Part shown: positions 36,759 to 46,354 of the stretch, piece by piece
Numbering within the stretch: position 1 is the first letter of the stretch
How the letters are laid out: every line of letters starts with the position of its first letter
Assembly (NCBI RefSeq): GCF_900582195.1
Contig: NZ_UTHA01000243.1
Coordinates: 16,407-80,406 of the forward strand
Direction: 5' to 3'
Length of the DNA stretch: 64,000 nt
Source: Pseudomonas viridiflava
Lineage (GTDB): Bacteria > Pseudomonadota > Gammaproteobacteria > Pseudomonadales > Pseudomonadaceae
Position numbers and translations under genes: made by a program
Notes under the pieces: model-generated
The model's input: the letters and a program-made list of their open reading frames with translations, nothing else
Database searches by the model: none
What the model was told of the DNA's origin: nothing

Positions 36759-37643
36759 ATGGATCTGGCCAACCTCAACGCTTTTATCGCGATTGCCGAG
36801 ACCGGCAGCTTCTCCGGCGCCGGCGAACGGCTGCACCTGACGCAGCCGGCGATCAGCAAACGCATCGCCGGGCTGGAGCAGCAATTGAAGGTGCGCCTGT
36901 TCGATCGACTCGGGCGTGAAGTCGGCCTGACCGAAGCGGGCCGCGCCCTGCTCCCCCGGGCTTATCAGATTCTCAACGTGCTGGATGACACCCGCCGCGC
37001 CCTGACCAACCTGACCGGTGAAGTCAGCGGTCGCCTGACCCTGGCCACCAGTCACCATATCGGCCTGCACCGTTTGCCGCCGCTTTTGCGGGAATTCACC
37101 CGCCGATACCCGCAGGTGGCGCTGGATATTCAGTTCCTTGATTCGGAAGTAGCCTACGAAGAAATTCTCCATGGCCGCGCTGAACTGGCGGTCATCACCC
37201 TGGCGCCAGAACCTCACGCACTGGTCAAAGCCACGCCGGTGTGGGACGACCCGCTGGACTTTGTGGTCGCCCCGGAACATTCACTGATCAGCAACGGCCC
37301 CGTCAGCCTGGCGGACATTGCCGGTCATCCGGCGGTTTTCCCCGGTGGCAACACCTTCACGCACCACATTGTCCAACGCTTATTCGAAGCCCAAGGCCTG
37401 ACGCCGAACATCGCCATGAGCACCAACTACCTGGAAACCATCAAGATGATGGTCTCGATTGGCCTCGCCTGGAGCGTTTTGCCGCGCACCATGCTCGATG
37501 AGCAGGTGGCGAGCATCGCTTTACCGGGCATACAGCTCACTCGCCAGCTAGGCTATATCCTGCACACCGAACGGACGCTATCGAATGCGGCGAGAGCCTT
37601 TATGGCATTGCTGGACGCACAACTCGATCTGCCAGGGACTTAA
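36759..37643 (+). CDS. LysR-type transcriptional regulator divergent from leuC
   Basis: This 294-residue regulator has the N-terminal winged HTH (LNAFIAIAETGSFSGAGERL, then LTQPAISKRIAGLEQQL) and a periplasmic-binder-like effector domain. The start was set at 36759, where MDLANLNAF opens the conserved HTH. LysR proteins usually control the divergent gene, so leuCD is the best target; the shared 140-base gap is AT-rich near this gene. The effector is not known, though isopropylmalate is the effector of the analogous LeuO/LeuR-type systems. Confidence 0.9.
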   Translation: MDLANLNAFIAIAETGSFSGAGERLHLTQPAISKRIAGLEQQLKVRLFDRLGREVGLTEAGRALLPRAYQILNVLDDTRRALTNLTGEVSGRLTLATSHHIGLHRLPPLLREFTRRYPQVALDIQFLDSEVAYEEILHGRAELAVITLAPEPHALVKATPVWDDPLDFVVAPEHSLISNGPVSLADIAGHPAVFPGGNTFTHHIVQRLFEAQGLTPNIAMSTNYLETIKMMVSIGLAWSVLPRTMLDEQVASIALPGIQLTRQLGYILHTERTLSNAARAFMALLDAQLDLPGT

Positions 37644-37717
37644 GGCCAACTTGTGCTACTCCTATAGAGCCGCTACCCCTGTGCCTAACGCCACCATCAG
37701 CTCAAGGCCTGTCCACA

Positions 37718-40700
37718 ATGCCGAAATCTGTTGACCGAATTCCGCCGATGCCGCGTATCCAGGCGATTGACCCGCGTCATTCCGAGCAGAGCTGGGAGAG
37801 TGCGCCGCAATTGTTGGCGGCGCTCAACGGTGCGCGGCTCGGTGCGTGGTACTGGGACATCGAGCGCGGGCAGATCAGTTGGTCGCGTGGCACCCAGGCC
37901 TTGTTCGGCTTCGATCCGCGGCAGCCACTGCCAGCAGATCTCGAATACCTCGACTTGCTGCCGCCGGAAGACCGCGCAAAAACCGTCCGCGCCTTCCACG
38001 CCGTGATTGCCGGCGCGCCGCTGGAACAAGCGATGCACCACCGCATCCGCTGGCCCGACGGCAGCCTGCACTGGCTGGAGATCAACGGCAGCCTGCTGCC
38101 GGACAAGAACGGCCGTCCCCGAATGATCGGGGTGATTCGTGAAATCACCCACCAGCGTCAACGCGAACAGGCGCTGAGCAGCTCGGAGAAACGTTTCGCG
38201 ACACTTTTTCACCTGTGCCCGAACATGGTCCTGCTGACCCGCCAGGAAGACGGCCTGATCAGCGAAGCCAATCAGTATTTCGAAAGTCTGTTTGGCTGGC
38301 CGGTGCAGAGCGCCATTGGCCGGACCACACTGGAACTGGGCCTGTGGGTGCACCCCGAGCAGCGCGCCGAACTGGTCAAGAAGACCAACAACAAAGGCGA
38401 ACTGATCGCCATGGAAGTGCAGTTTCGCGCCAGCAACGGGCAGATTCACGACGGCATTCTCAGTGCGCAGAAAGTCGAACTCGAAGGCCAGCCTTATCTG
38501 CTCAGCACGTTCCTCGACACCACCGAACGCAAGGCCGCCGAACATGCTTTGAAGGACAGCCAGGAACGCCTCGACCTGGCGCTGGACTCGGCACAGCTCG
38601 GCACCTGGGACTGGCACATCCCCAGCGGCATGCTTTACGGCTCGGCGCGCGCCGCGCAATTGCACGGGCTCGAACCGATACCGTTTCACGAATCGTTCGA
38701 AGAGTTTTTCGAAGGCGTGCCAGGTGAGGAACGCGACAGCATGCGCGACGCCTACCGCAGCCTGCGCGAAGGTCCGGCGGGCAACTATCAGCTGACCTAT
38801 CGCGTGCAACTGCCGGACGGCAGCTCGCGCTACCTGGAAAGCCGCGCCCGCCTCTACCGCGACGACAACGGCGCGCCGCTGCGCATGGCCGGCACGTTGC
38901 TCGACATCACCGATCAGGTCGAGCGCGAGCAGCGGCTGGTGGCCTCGGAAGAGAAATTCGCCACGCTGTTCCAGGTCAGCCCCGACCCGATCTGTGTCAC
39001 CCGCCAGGACAGTGGCGAGTTCATCGAAATCAATAACAGCTTTACCCAGACCTTCGGCTGGAGCGCCACCGACGTGATTGGCCACACCGCTGAAGAAATC
39101 GGCTTGTGGGATGCCTCGGCGAAAAGCCTGCAACGCATTGAAAGGGTGATTCGCGAACAGGGCTTGAGCAACGTCGCGATCATCGTCCAGCACAAGGACG
39201 GCCAGTCGCTGACCTGTGTGATCTCCAGCCGACAGATCAGCGTCGGCGATCAGCCGTGTATCGTCACCACCCTGCGCGACATCACCCAGCAGCAGCGCTC
39301 GGAAGCGGCGCTGAAAGCCAGTGAAGAGAAATTCGCCAAGGCGTTCCACTCCAGCCCCGACGCGATCACCATCACCGAACGCGACACCGGGCGTTATCTG
39401 GAGGTCAACGACGGCTTCTGCCGCCTCACTGGCTATCGCGCTGAAGAAGTCGTGGGCAAAACGGTTTATCAGGTTGGTATCTGGGCTGAAGAGAAACAGC
39501 GCTCGGCATTACTCGCCGAACTGCAGATCAAGGGCCGCGTGCACCATCAGGAAATGCTCGGGCGCAACAAACGCGGGGAAATGCTGACGGTGGAGGTCTC
39601 GGTCGAGCCGATCACCCTCAATGAAACCGCGTGCCTGCTGCTGACCGCGCGGGACGTCAGCCTGCTGAAAAACGCCGAAGCGCAGATTCGCCATCTGGCC
39701 TATCACGACCCGCTGACCAACCTGCCCAACCGCGCCCTGCTGATGGATCGCCTGAGCCAGCAGATCGCCTTGCTCAAGCGCCACAACCTGCGCGGGGCCT
39801 TGTTATTTCTCGATCTCGATCACTTCAAGCACATCAACGACTCCCTCGGCCATCCGGTCGGGGATACGGTGCTGAAGATCATCACCGCGCGGCTCGAAGC
39901 CAGTGTGCGCATGGAAGATACGGTCGCACGCCTCGGCGGCGACGAATTTGTCGTGCTGCTCAGCGGTCTCGAAGGCTCGCGCAATGAAGTCAGCACGCAA
40001 GTGCGCAATCTGGCCGACACCCTGCGCGAATTGCTCTCGGAACCGATGTTCCTCGACGGCCAGCGCCTGCAAGTGACACCGAGCATCGGTGTGGCGCTGA
40101 TTCCAGACCATGGCTCGACCCCGACCGACCTGCTCAAACGCGCCGACATCGCCCTGTACCGGGCCAAGGATTCCGGGCGCAACACCACGCAGATGTATCA
40201 CAACACCATGCAGAAAGCCGCCAGCGAACGGCTGCGCATGGAGACCGATCTGCGTCTGGCCTTGTCCCGCGGCGAATTCAAAGTGCATTTCCAGCCGCAG
40301 ATCGACGCGCAAGACAATCGCATTATCGGCGCCGAAGCCTTGGTGCGCTGGAACCATCCTGAACTCGGTGCGCAGTCGCCTACCGAGTTCATCAAAGTGC
40401 TGGAAGACAGCGGCCTGATTCTGGAAGTCGGCACCTGGATCCTCGACGAAGCCTGCAATGCCTTCAAACAACTGATCGCCCTGAAACTGGTCGACCCACT
40501 GAATTTCAGCCTGTGCGTGAACATCAGCCCGCGACAGTTCCGCCAGAACGATTTCGTCGAGCGCATCGAGCACAGCATGACCAGTCACGGCCTGCCCTGT
40601 TCGCTGCTGAAGCTGGAAATCACCGAAGGCATCGTCATCCAGAACCTGGAAGACACCATCAGCAAAATGCGCCGCTTGAAAAAACTCGGGGTGAGCTTCG

Positions 40701-40996
40701 CCATGGATGACTTCGGCACCGGTTATTCATCGCTGACTTACCTCAAGCGGCTGCCGGTGGACACATTGAAAATCGATCAGTCGTTCATTCGCGATGCGAC
40801 CACTGACCCCAACGATGCCGAGATCATTCGCGCGATTGTCGCCATGGCGCGCAGCCTCGAACTGGAGGTGATTGCCGAAGGCGTGGAAACCCCGGAGCAA
40901 CTGGCGTTCCTGCAAGGTCTGGGCTGCCATTTGTACCAGGGTTATCTGCACAGTCGACCGCTACCACTGGAGGGCCTGAAAAAGCTGCTCCGATGA
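37718..40996 (+). CDS. Multi-PAS GGDEF-EAL cyclic-di-GMP protein
   Basis: This 1092-residue cytosolic protein has five PAS-type sensor domains in a row (starting near 25, 160, 280, 408 and 533), then GGDEF (about 655-820) and EAL (about 835-1085). GGDEF is intact (ARLGGDEFVVLL near 739) and RMED five residues before it matches the RxxD inhibitory site. The EAL motifs are also intact (EALVRW, EITEG, DDFGTGYSSL, KIDQSFI, EVIAEGVE), so both synthesis and breakdown of c-di-GMP look possible. No membrane helix is seen. PAS cofactors and signals are unknown. Confidence 0.93.
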   Translation: MPKSVDRIPPMPRIQAIDPRHSEQSWESAPQLLAALNGARLGAWYWDIERGQISWSRGTQALFGFDPRQPLPADLEYLDLLPPEDRAKTVRAFHAVIAGAPLEQAMHHRIRWPDGSLHWLEINGSLLPDKNGRPRMIGVIREITHQRQREQALSSSEKRFATLFHLCPNMVLLTRQEDGLISEANQYFESLFGWPVQSAIGRTTLELGLWVHPEQRAELVKKTNNKGELIAMEVQFRASNGQIHDGILSAQKVELEGQPYLLSTFLDTTERKAAEHALKDSQERLDLALDSAQLGTWDWHIPSGMLYGSARAAQLHGLEPIPFHESFEEFFEGVPGEERDSMRDAYRSLREGPAGNYQLTYRVQLPDGSSRYLESRARLYRDDNGAPLRMAGTLLDITDQVEREQRLVASEEKFATLFQVSPDPICVTRQDSGEFIEINNSFTQTFGWSATDVIGHTAEEIGLWDASAKSLQRIERVIREQGLSNVAIIVQHKDGQSLTCVISSRQISVGDQPCIVTTLRDITQQQRSEAALKASEEKFAKAFHSSPDAITITERDTGRYLEVNDGFCRLTGYRAEEVVGKTVYQVGIWAEEKQRSALLAELQIKGRVHHQEMLGRNKRGEMLTVEVSVEPITLNETACLLLTARDVSLLKNAEAQIRHLAYHDPLTNLPNRALLMDRLSQQIALLKRHNLRGALLFLDLDHFKHINDSLGHPVGDTVLKIITARLEASVRMEDTVARLGGDEFVVLLSGLEGSRNEVSTQVRNLADTLRELLSEPMFLDGQRLQVTPSIGVALIPDHGSTPTDLLKRADIALYRAKDSGRNTTQMYHNTMQKAASERLRMETDLRLALSRGEFKVHFQPQIDAQDNRIIGAEALVRWNHPELGAQSPTEFIKVLEDSGLILEVGTWILDEACNAFKQLIALKLVDPLNFSLCVNISPRQFRQNDFVERIEHSMTSHGLPCSLLKLEITEGIVIQNLEDTISKMRRLKKLGVSFAMDDFGTGYSSLTYLKRLPVDTLKIDQSFIRDATTDPNDAEIIRAIVAMARSLELEVIAEGVETPEQLAFLQGLGCHLYQGYLHSRPLPLEGLKKLLR

Positions 40997-41090
40997 TGTA
41001 CGCGGCTGCGCAGGTTGTAACAGGCGCGTAATTGCCATGGTTGGCGGCAACCTGTAGGGTCGCGTTTTTTGCGCCGTTTCGAGATCTTTC

Positions 41091-42782
41091 ATGCAGGATG
41101 CAACCCTCCCCCGCCCGGCTCTGCTGGGCATCGACCTTGGCACCACCAACAGTCTGATCGCCGTCTGGCAGGACGGTCAGGCCCGACTGATTCCCAACGC
41201 TCTGGGCGACGTGCTGACGCCATCGGTGGTCAGCCTCGATGAAGACGACACCATTCTGGTCGGCAAAGCGGCCCGCGCCCGCCTGACCACGCATCCGGAT
41301 CGCACCGCCGCGGCGTTCAAGCGCTTTATGGGCAGCGATAAACAAGTCCAGCTCGGCACACGTCAGTTCAGCCCCGAAGAGTTGTCGGCGCTGGTGCTCG
41401 GCTCACTCAAGCAGGACGCCGAAGCCTTCCTCGGCCACCCGGTGTCGGAAGCGGTGATTTCCGTCCCGGCCTATTTCAGTGACGAACAACGCAAACGCAC
41501 GCTGTTTGCCGCCGAACTGGCCGGGCTCTCGGTGACACGCCTGATCAACGAGCCGACTGCCGCCGCGATGGCTTACGGACTGCACGAGCAGAAATTCGAA
41601 CGCACGCTGATCTTCGATCTCGGCGGCGGCACCTTCGACGTCACGGTGCTGGAATACGCTCTGCCGCTGATCGAAGTGCACGCCTCCACTGGCGACAACT
41701 TTCTCGGCGGCGAAGACTTCACCGCCGCGCTGTTGCAAGCCTGCCTGAAACACTGGCAACTGGCCCCGGCAATGGTCGACGCGCAAAGCATGGCCAGCCT
41801 CGGCGATGCGCTGGAACAACTCAAATGCAAACTCGCTGAAGGTGTTCAACAACTGAGCTGGCGCTACGGCGACAAGACCCTCGAGTGGTCGCTGGACGAA
41901 GCCGCTGCAGTGAAAATCTGGGAACCGCTGCTGGCCCGTTTGCGCGCGCCAATCGAGCAAGCCCTGCGTGATGCACGCCTCAAACCTCGCGACCTCGACA
42001 GCCTGGTGCTGGTCGGCGGCGCCACGCGCATGCCGGCGGTGCAGCAAATGGTCGCCACGCTGTTCGGACGCCTGCCTTACCGGCACCTTGATCCGGATAC
42101 CATTGTTGCGCTGGGAGCGGCGACGCAAGCGGCGTGCAAGGCGCGCGACGGTGCGGTTGAAGAGTTGATTCTGACGGATGTCTGCCCGTATACGCTGGGG
42201 ATTGCGACCATGCGTGGCGAAGACATCAAAGGTGCCTTCTCGCCCATCATCGAACGTAACACCATCATTCCGACGTCAAGGGTGGAGCGCTATTACACCA
42301 CCCAGCCTAAGCAAACAGTGCTGCGCATCGCCGTCTATCAGGGTGAGCGGCCGTGGGTGTGCGACAACATTCTGATTGAGGCTTTCGATGTCACGTTGAC
42401 GCCCACTGAACACATCCAGGAACTGGACGTGCGCTTCAGCTATGACATCAACGGTTTGCTCGAAGTCGACGTCACCCTGCTGGAAACCGGCGAGCGTCAC
42501 AGTCACAGCATCGACCGCAGCCCCACCGGTCTGGACGAGCAAGCGCGTCGAGACAGCCATAACCGGCTGTCGACACTGAAAGTCCATCCACGCGATGCGC
42601 TACCCAACCGCACGTTGCTGGCCCGTCTGGAGCGGGCATGGATGCAGAGTCTGGGCGCGCAACGCGAGCACATTGCCGAATGGATGCACAACTTCACCCG
42701 TGTGCTCGGCGGCCAGCAACCCGCAGAGATCGCCAGCCATCGCTCAGAGCTGAACAAGGCGCTGGACCAACTGCGTCTCTAG
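41091..42782 (+). CDS. hscC: HscC-type specialised Hsp70 chaperone
   Basis: This 563-residue DnaK-family protein is shorter than DnaK (about 640). The ATPase motifs are GIDLGTTNSLIAVWQDG, NEPTAAAMAYGL, FDLGGGTFDVTVLE and LVGGATRMPAV. The substrate-binding part is short and the C-terminal lid reduced, as in E. coli HscC. HscC is reported to work with J-proteins DjlB/DjlC rather than DnaJ. Here a J-domain protein lies tail to tail with it, the stops overlapping at the shared bases CTAG (42779-42782). An inverted repeat CAGGTTG/CAACCTG lies upstream at 41011-41054. Confidence 0.9.
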   Translation: MQDATLPRPALLGIDLGTTNSLIAVWQDGQARLIPNALGDVLTPSVVSLDEDDTILVGKAARARLTTHPDRTAAAFKRFMGSDKQVQLGTRQFSPEELSALVLGSLKQDAEAFLGHPVSEAVISVPAYFSDEQRKRTLFAAELAGLSVTRLINEPTAAAMAYGLHEQKFERTLIFDLGGGTFDVTVLEYALPLIEVHASTGDNFLGGEDFTAALLQACLKHWQLAPAMVDAQSMASLGDALEQLKCKLAEGVQQLSWRYGDKTLEWSLDEAAAVKIWEPLLARLRAPIEQALRDARLKPRDLDSLVLVGGATRMPAVQQMVATLFGRLPYRHLDPDTIVALGAATQAACKARDGAVEELILTDVCPYTLGIATMRGEDIKGAFSPIIERNTIIPTSRVERYYTTQPKQTVLRIAVYQGERPWVCDNILIEAFDVTLTPTEHIQELDVRFSYDINGLLEVDVTLLETGERHSHSIDRSPTGLDEQARRDSHNRLSTLKVHPRDALPNRTLLARLERAWMQSLGAQREHIAEWMHNFTRVLGGQQPAEIASHRSELNKALDQLRL

Positions 42783-45475
42783 CCGTTCAGCCGCCGCAAA
42801 GCGGCCTGCAGGCCGCCGGACAGCATCTCGGTATCACCGCTGTCCGGCGGCACGCCATAGCGATTGGGCAACTTGTCTCCGGCAAGCCCGAACAACACCA
42901 ACGGCAAAAATGGCAGAAACGGCGTCAGCGCCATGAAGATCAGCAACGTCGGAATGCCCCGGCCCATGTCGTGCAAACGGCGCAGGATGGCGCCGAACAC
43001 CAGCAGCACGCCCAATAGCAGGATAAGAATGCCTGCGCCCGTAGTGCCACTGATCAGCCCTGCCACCGGCGCAATCACCAGACACCCCAAGACCTGAGCG
43101 ATAAAAGCCTTGCGCCCCAACCGCGAGCCGAGACGCCAGATCGCTGTCGCCGGTACTGGCTGCACATCGCTTTTCGCCAGCAGCAAACGCTCCGACCAGG
43201 ACAGCAACGCGCACAAGGCCAAGCGCAGCCCGACGCTGTTCTGCACATCGTCCTTGCCCTGCTGCATCTGCCGCAGGACGCGCGTTTTCGGCACTCCGGC
43301 AGCGCCATAGCGAATCAAGCCCTTGAGCGCGTCCAGCGCCTCGTATGCCAGCAGTTTGTCGACACCAAAATCCGTCAGCACTTTGCGCGGCGGCCATACC
43401 GGTTCGCCTTTGATCAAACCGTCACGGAAGCCTTCGAACCAATCGTCTTCACAACTGATCGCCGCAATCGACTGCAACAATGCGCGATGCTGTTCGGCAC
43501 TCAGGCTCGGGTCGTGATAGAGCACGCCCCAGAACATCATCAACCCCAGCAAATCGTCGCCGCATGCCGCACGATCGCTTTCAAGGCAGGTGTAAAGCAG
43601 GGTATTGGCCGGCAACCGGATACTGTCGAGTGCCTGCTGTACGCTGAACAATTGCTGCACCAGCAAACCGTGCACCGGATCATGGCCTTGCAGCCATCCC
43701 AGCAAACCGTTGCAATTGCCTTGCTCGCGCAGCAAGCGCCGCAGCAGTGGCTGCAGTCGACTCAAAGGATGAGCCGGATTGAAAGGCAGGCGCTCAAGGC
43801 TCTGTGCGTCAATCAACTGCAACCAGCGTTCGGGCTGATCCAGCAATGCCAGCAGGAACAGTGTCTGCGCATGCCACTCCCAAGTGGCCTCACCCAGCCC
43901 GACCGGTGGCAACTGAATCCCGCGCCGGCTCAACTGCAGAATCAAATCGAGTTCGGACAAGTCGCAATCATCTTTGACCGCGGCCAGCTTGAACGCGTCT
44001 GCCAGTCTTTCCAGCGCAGCCTCGCTGTAAGGCCGCAAGCGACGCAACCACAGACGACAGACCTTGTGCGGCTCGCCTTGCGTCAGTACCTGCGGCAAGG
44101 GCCGCGCACTTGAATCCGCGTCAATGAAAGCACCCATGGCCAACGCAATCGGTGCCCCGCGCAACCAACGCAGGTGTTGCTCAGCCTGATATTTGAATCC
44201 GCTCATTACCAGATTTTCGAGGGCATCGATCGGCAGCGGTGCGTCCAGAATCTGCTGCAGCAAAGCCGAATCACCCCGGTGCAGCGCCCAAGCGTACCGG
44301 TACAGATGCAGCAATCGGCTGTCGGCATTCTCGCCCAGCAGTTGCGCGAGCAATGGCAGTTCATCGCCGGTCATGCGCCACTCGACAAAGCTATGCGCAA
44401 GGCTATCAAGCTTTAGCCTGCCGACACCCAGCCAACGGTTCAGCGTCTCGGGATGTTGTGACGGGCTGCCATAGACATGGCCGTCATCGTCGAGATCCTC
44501 CGACCAGTCAGAGCAGTCCTCCAGACGATCAAATGCCTGAATCAGCAGAGGTAGAAACGTCGGCTGTCGCTTGGCACACATTTCCAGCAGGCGACTTTCC
44601 GCCATCGGATGCCGATGTTCGTTCCACAGCCGGATCCAGCAAGGCAGTGCCTGATCATCCCGGCCCAGCAGACTGCTCTGACACGCCAACAAGTAAAGCC
44701 AGTCGACATCATCCGGTGCGGCAAGCTGCTGTTCGATACAGCCCTGCAAAAACGTCGGCCCGCCGATACCCGCCTGAGTGAACTGCACCAACAGGCGCTT
44801 GAGGTACGCGGCATCATTTGGCAACGGTATACAAGTGTGCCGCCCCGCGAAGTCGGCGAACTCATGAAGTGGACGCTGGGCGAAGATGAAGTCGAGACTC
44901 CGGGCGTACCACAGCGATTCGGTCTGCGCTGCCTCTGACCATGTGCTGATCAAATCCGTATCGAACGGGTCAGGCGTTTCGATTCGCTGCAGAAAGGATT
45001 CCACCTGATGGACGTCTTCGTACTCCAGATCCAGCAGCTGTTGATCCCAGGCCATACGCTTGGCCAATAGATTCGCGCAGCGGTACGACAACGGACCGGC
45101 GTCGGCCAGCCGGTGGTACAGGCCCCAGCTGAGTTCATCGAGCACGTCCAGCGACAGCTCATCCAGCCCTCGAATAAAGGCCTGCCACGCGGCGAAATTG
45201 AACCGGCGAGCAGGATCATCCAGCAGTTCACAAAAATCGACGAACGCCTGAGGAACCTCAACGACCTGCCGCTTCAATGCTGCGGGTTCTTCCTCGAACT
45301 CTTCTTCCTCTTCCTCACGCGCCAGACGCAGGGCGTTTTCGTAGGCCATGCGCAGCGCCTGAAACCCTTGCGGATCAGTCTCTGGGTGGTGCTGCGGTAA
45401 ACGTGCGCGGTAGGCGTTGCGAATCAGGTTTTCGTCGGTGGTAGGCTCGATGCCCAGGCGGATCCAGCAACTCAT
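42779..45475 (-). CDS. J-domain protein fused to a DUF805-like membrane domain
   Basis: This 898-residue protein begins with a short J domain (about 2-52) in which the usual HPD is HPE (30-32, in HHPETDP), as I recall for DjlB/DjlC-type HscC partners. A long alpha-helical, Leu/Trp/Arg-rich middle follows with an acidic Glu stretch at about 55-64. The C-terminal 130 residues hold three hydrophobic helices and RRLHDMGRG (near 832-840), the mark of DUF805. It would therefore anchor HscC to the inner membrane. It overlaps the DUF1266 gene by 4 bases and meets hscC tail to tail. The client is unknown. Confidence 0.85.
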   Translation of the reverse strand: MSCWIRLGIEPTTDENLIRNAYRARLPQHHPETDPQGFQALRMAYENALRLAREEEEEEFEEEPAALKRQVVEVPQAFVDFCELLDDPARRFNFAAWQAFIRGLDELSLDVLDELSWGLYHRLADAGPLSYRCANLLAKRMAWDQQLLDLEYEDVHQVESFLQRIETPDPFDTDLISTWSEAAQTESLWYARSLDFIFAQRPLHEFADFAGRHTCIPLPNDAAYLKRLLVQFTQAGIGGPTFLQGCIEQQLAAPDDVDWLYLLACQSSLLGRDDQALPCWIRLWNEHRHPMAESRLLEMCAKRQPTFLPLLIQAFDRLEDCSDWSEDLDDDGHVYGSPSQHPETLNRWLGVGRLKLDSLAHSFVEWRMTGDELPLLAQLLGENADSRLLHLYRYAWALHRGDSALLQQILDAPLPIDALENLVMSGFKYQAEQHLRWLRGAPIALAMGAFIDADSSARPLPQVLTQGEPHKVCRLWLRRLRPYSEAALERLADAFKLAAVKDDCDLSELDLILQLSRRGIQLPPVGLGEATWEWHAQTLFLLALLDQPERWLQLIDAQSLERLPFNPAHPLSRLQPLLRRLLREQGNCNGLLGWLQGHDPVHGLLVQQLFSVQQALDSIRLPANTLLYTCLESDRAACGDDLLGLMMFWGVLYHDPSLSAEQHRALLQSIAAISCEDDWFEGFRDGLIKGEPVWPPRKVLTDFGVDKLLAYEALDALKGLIRYGAAGVPKTRVLRQMQQGKDDVQNSVGLRLALCALLSWSERLLLAKSDVQPVPATAIWRLGSRLGRKAFIAQVLGCLVIAPVAGLISGTTGAGILILLLGVLLVFGAILRRLHDMGRGIPTLLIFMALTPFLPFLPLVLFGLAGDKLPNRYGVPPDSGDTEMLSGGLQAALRRLNG

Positions 45476-46167
45476 GACCAGTCGAACTCCTTGAGCGATG
45501 CCGGACGTGGCGGCAGGTCAATTTCCATATGCCATGGCAAATCAGCCAGAAACCGGGGGATGTTCTCGGCGAGGCCGCGGGCAATCCGCACGTTAAGGGC
45601 GTTGGTGCCTTGTCGATCCAGTTCGCGCGCCAGATCATCGTCACTTGCACTGAGGCACGACCAAAAGGTTCGGCCCACTACAAAGCCATCGAAGTAAGCC
45701 ATCCAGCTGCCGTAGTGAAATTGCGCTCTGAGGGCCAAACGGCTGTGCAGCCAGTTGCTTTCGTCGAGGTCGATCCACTGATTGCGCACCGCGCAACGCA
45801 GGAGAAAGCCCATGCGGCCATAATCCCAGGACAATATCCCGCCCGGCCCGCAACTGCCGAAGGTGCGGCTGGCAAACTGATGCAGGATGCGCTCACGGGT
45901 CGGGAGATTCTCCAGCAAGGCCTGCCATTCACTTGGCAGACAACGCTGCCACGCCAGGTAGGCCGCGCTGAGGTGTTTGGCATGGCCGTCGTCGGTCATC
46001 CGCTCGAGCATGTCGAACAACTGCCCACGGTCATCGATACCCCAACTGTCTTGCAGATCGATGTAGCGATCGTCGCAGAACGCGGGATCGTCGTAGCTGG
46101 CGCCAGTATTGATCGCCGCCATTGGCGCAGACAGGGCACACAGCCAGCGCTGTTGAATATCGTCCAT
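45472..46167 (-). CDS. DUF1266 (YbeR/YbeU-like) protein
   Basis: This 231-residue cytosolic protein resembles DUF1266, with LSWDYGRMGFLLRCAVRNQW (about 125-144) and YGSWMAYFDGFVVGRTFW (about 163-180). In E. coli, DUF1266 genes ybeR and ybeU lie in the hscC-djlB-djlC cluster, so the same three protein types occur together here. The start 46167 lies 10 bases after GGAG; the open frame upstream is not conserved-looking. It precedes and overlaps the J-protein gene by 4 bases (ATGA). No function is established. Confidence 0.82.
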   Translation of the reverse strand: MDDIQQRWLCALSAPMAAINTGASYDDPAFCDDRYIDLQDSWGIDDRGQLFDMLERMTDDGHAKHLSAAYLAWQRCLPSEWQALLENLPTRERILHQFASRTFGSCGPGGILSWDYGRMGFLLRCAVRNQWIDLDESNWLHSRLALRAQFHYGSWMAYFDGFVVGRTFWSCLSASDDDLARELDRQGTNALNVRIARGLAENIPRFLADLPWHMEIDLPPRPASLKEFDWS

Positions 46168-46277
46168 GAAAAAAGGCTCCGGGCCGACCGGTGAGGAATG
46201 GGGTCGGCAAAACTGCGGCGGATTGTAGAGAAACCACCGCCAGCGGCAAAGTCGAACAGCGCTTTTCTTGTGCGCAC

Positions 46278-46306
46278 AAAAAAGGCCCCGACGTATCGGG
46301 GCCTTC
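46278..46306 (-). terminator. Terminator after ibpA
   Basis: AAGGCCCCGA-CGTA-TCGGGGCCTT with a T run on the minus strand ends the ibpA transcript before the DUF1266 gene, so these are separate transcription units. Confidence 0.85.
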
Positions 46307-46354
46307 ATTCAGCGGCTTATCGCCGGTTCAGGCGATTGTGTTGCGGCACATGAC

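Noticed and set aside
37697..39349. 550-codon frame antisense to the PAS-GGDEF-EAL gene
   Set aside because: It is a codon shadow with no domain; the plus-strand product is unambiguous.
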